64,000 bases of DNA from contig PLUM01000111.1 of assembly GCA_003165465.1 (NCBI GenBank), positions 1 through 64,000 of the forward strand, in the 5' to 3' direction. How positions within the stretch are numbered: the stretch's first letter is position 1; each line of letters begins with the position of its first letter. The notes under the pieces were generated by a model. That model made no database searches, was not told the origin of the DNA, and worked only from the letters and a program-made list of their open reading frames with translations. Position numbers and translations under genes: made by a program. Source of the DNA: Acidobacteriota bacterium. Its GTDB lineage: Bacteria > Acidobacteriota > Terriglobia > Acidiferrales > UBA7541. This document shows, piece by piece, positions 61,966 to 64,000 of the stretch.

Positions 61966-64000
61966 CTAAAAGCCAACTTTCAAACGGGCGTTGACGCTGG
62001 CTGGCGGTCCCACGGCGGTTCCGGAGAAAAGGCTGGCAAAATTCAGTACGTTCACACGGTCCGTCAGGTTGTGCCCTTCGATCTCAAAGGAAATATCCTT
62101 TCCTTCCTTGCGGTACAGCGTGGCCCCGGCGGATGCGTCCAGCGAGAAATTGGGGCGCACCCGACCGGCGGCAAAATTTACCCGGCTCACAATCGCAGGA
62201 CCGTATTGTTGCAGGAAACAGTTGATGTCGCAGGTCGCTGCGGCTCCTCCCAGATCGGCGGGCAAGCCGCTTCCGTATTCGGCGGATGTGGCGAGCCACA
62301 CTCGTTCCGCAGCCTGGAAGCGCACGCGGGCGCGAACGGTATTCCGCTGGTCCTGCGAGACCGGAAATTTACTCGTACCCGGAATGTTCGCGGTTTCCGA
62401 GCCGAGAAATAATCCGCCCGTAATCGGTCCCTGCCCAATTCCCGTCTGATTCGAGTAACTCACGAATCCGGAAAAGCGGCCCCAGCGCGAGACGGCAATT
62501 TGAATTTCCTCGCCGTGAATCTCCGCGGTTGAAAAAGCAATCGGGAAACCGATCCCGGTGTCGAGCAGCACATCGTCGTCGGAATAGTTGCTGAAATCGC
62601 GGCGGAATACATTGCCGTCAATCCGAAGTTTTCCGGAAAATAATTTCGTGAATCCCACTTCATAATAATTCGCGCGCGCCGGCCTTACGGGAAGCCTCAC
62701 GACCAGAGTGCTGACCATGTTCAGTAGCGGCGAACTCGCGAGCAATAAATTTTCCATGGCCGGCGTCTGAAAAACGCGATCGTAGGAAGCATGAACGAGA
62801 AGGCTGAGCGAGGGAATGAATCGCGATACGCCAATGCGCGGGCTCCAGGCCGATTCGCTCACCGCAAATCCGTAATGATCGAACCGCAACCCGGCGCTCA
62901 AATTCCATTTCCCGAGATGGATCTGGTCCTGTACATAGGCGGACGGCTCGATGTCCCATCTACGGTCGGAAAATTGAAAGTTCAGGAGCGTGCCGGGATC
63001 GAATTGCGTGGAATCCGTGATCTGATACCCCAGGTTTTCATTTACGGGATTGAATATTCCGTCCACTCCGAACTTCCATTCGTTCCGGCCATGATGGCCC
63101 GCGAGATCGGCGCGCGCGTATCCTTCGCGGTAGCCGCGATCCTGAACCACGACAATGGGCGTCGATTGCGCATTGGAATCCAGAAGCGCGGCCGCGTCAC
63201 GCACGCTCCCTGCCACGCTCAACAAAACATCCGCCGAAAATGTGTGCGTATAGCGCACCTGTCCGGAAGTTTCTTTCTGCTCGGAATCCTGGCGCTGGCC
63301 GGCTTGCTGCTGAACGAGTTCGTTTGGCACCAGAAAGCGAACCGCGTGTTGCGCGAATGTCAGGAAGAGGCGGTCGCCATTTGAAAAATCGCGCTCGTAG
63401 GAGGACGAAAATCCACCGGCGTTCCCCAGATTTGTATAGTTTTCGAGGACCGGCGGATCGAGATACCTCCCGGAATGAAAACCATCGCCGGTAATGGAAA
63501 ACCGGTTGCTTCCGCTCGAATAAAACAGCGCGCCGCTCCCGGAAACAGTCGAGAAGCTGCCGCCTTCGGCGTCGAACTCGCCGTGCAGTCCGGGCGGAGT
63601 GTTTTTCGGCGACGTCACTTCCACAACGCCGCCAAGTTTCCTGCCATATTCCGCCGGGAAACCTGCGGTCATCACACGCATGGATTCGACGTCATTCGAT
63701 TCGATGGGCGGCGCAAAACCGGGCGAACGGTTTTCGGTCAACGGCAGACCGTCCACGACGAACTGGACATCGTATTCCGAGCCGCGCGGATGCAAAACGC
63801 CGTTGGCCTCAAACAGCCATCCCGGCTGGCTGTCCACCACGCCGAGGACGCCGCGCCCAGGTTGAGCTGAAAGCTGCTCGCCGATGGATTGCGCGCCAAT
63901 CGTATACACCATGCTAATCCGCGACGGATCCACCAGCGTTTCTGTCTCGCTGACTTCCACCTGGGTTTCGACCGGCTTCAATCCCAGCATCAAAGATAAA
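61966..64000 (-). CDS. TonB-dependent receptor, 5' part outside window
   Basis: An outer-membrane beta-barrel receptor with a plug domain (ESMRVMTAGFPAEYGRKLGGVVEV), then strands to a C-terminal aromatic end (NARLKVGF). The gene runs off the right edge of the window, so its start is not visible. It imports an unknown ligand with energy from TonB. Confidence 0.85.
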   Translation of the reverse strand, partial: LSLMLGLKPVETQVEVSETETLVDPSRISMVYTIGAQSIGEQLSAQPGRGVLGVVDSQPGWLFEANGVLHPRGSEYDVQFVVDGLPLTENRSPGFAPPIESNDVESMRVMTAGFPAEYGRKLGGVVEVTSPKNTPPGLHGEFDAEGGSFSTVSGSGALFYSSGSNRFSITGDGFHSGRYLDPPVLENYTNLGNAGGFSSSYERDFSNGDRLFLTFAQHAVRFLVPNELVQQQAGQRQDSEQKETSGQVRYTHTFSADVLLSVAGSVRDAAALLDSNAQSTPIVVVQDRGYREGYARADLAGHHGRNEWKFGVDGIFNPVNENLGYQITDSTQFDPGTLLNFQFSDRRWDIEPSAYVQDQIHLGKWNLSAGLRFDHYGFAVSESAWSPRIGVSRFIPSLSLLVHASYDRVFQTPAMENLLLASSPLLNMVSTLVVRLPVRPARANYYEVGFTKLFSGKLRIDGNVFRRDFSNYSDDDVLLDTGIGFPIAFSTAEIHGEEIQIAVSRWGRFSGFVSYSNQTGIGQGPITGGLFLGSETANIPGTSKFPVSQDQRNTVRARVRFQAAERVWLATSAEYGSGLPADLGGAAATCDINCFLQQYGPAIVSRVNFAAGRVRPNFSLDASAGATLYRKEGKDISFEIEGHNLTDRVNVLNFASLFSGTAVGPPASVNARLKVGF

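Overview
The window looks like an Acidobacteriota chromosome segment (Terriglobia-like; inferred, not proven). The grounds are high GC, many hairpin repeats in gaps and genes, a TonB-dependent receptor, a PD40 propeller protein, an M28 peptidase, and DeoC/RpiB homologues with the N-terminal extensions typical of microcompartment enzymes. No rRNA, tRNA, CRISPR array, integrase or phage repressor was recognised.

Positions 1 to about 44 kb hold a tailed-phage gene set, almost all on the minus strand. In order of transcription (right to left): winged-helix protein (42.9 kb), replication-type protein (41.8), several unknowns and small structural proteins (40.2 to 36.9), a hybrid reading frame with a secreted domain (36.8), beta-helix spike (34.7), small membrane protein (32.2), large terminase (31.6), portal (25.4), scaffold-like protein (22.5), major capsid (19.9), small structural proteins (18.5 to 14.3), a 1.2-kilo-residue spike (14.2), holin-like protein (10.3), gp4-like adaptor (9.9), tail hub (8.8), ejection-type proteins (4.9 to 3.4), membrane protein, lytic transglycosylase and spanin-like protein (2.9 to 0.6). 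Short-tail components and no sheath or tape measure suggest a podovirus-like particle. Cargo genes are interleaved: HigBA toxin-antitoxin, an Ntn-hydrolase-like cassette, an isoprenylcysteine methyltransferase-like protein, a retropepsin-like protease with a DUF5678-like partner, a BT1-type transporter, a DUF4145 protein and a cytochrome c.

The striking feature of this half is repeats. Nearly every gap between phage genes is packed with hairpin elements of at least five stem types that share a GTAG foot, the hallmark of REP elements mobilised by RAYT (Y1) transposases. Other inverted repeats and simple 7 to 10-base repeats accompany them. The same elements lie in frame inside the portal, the scaffold-like protein, the hybrid ORF, the spike signal peptide and two early proteins, and are translated there as recurring peptides. 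Intact frames despite this load suggest an old, resident, possibly domesticated prophage.

From about 44 to 45.7 kb there is phage-edge sequence and an IS66 transposase wreck. From 45.7 to 64 kb lie ordinary host genes: a lipoprotein amidase, a GT-C-type membrane glycosyltransferase, an MHS-family transporter, a small secreted protein, a ferredoxin, lysA coupled to a GAF-GAF-PP2C phosphatase, deoC, rpiB, hpt, a heptose-epimerase homologue, a PD40 propeller protein, an M28 peptidase and a TonB-dependent receptor cut by the window edge. Repeats are sparse here.
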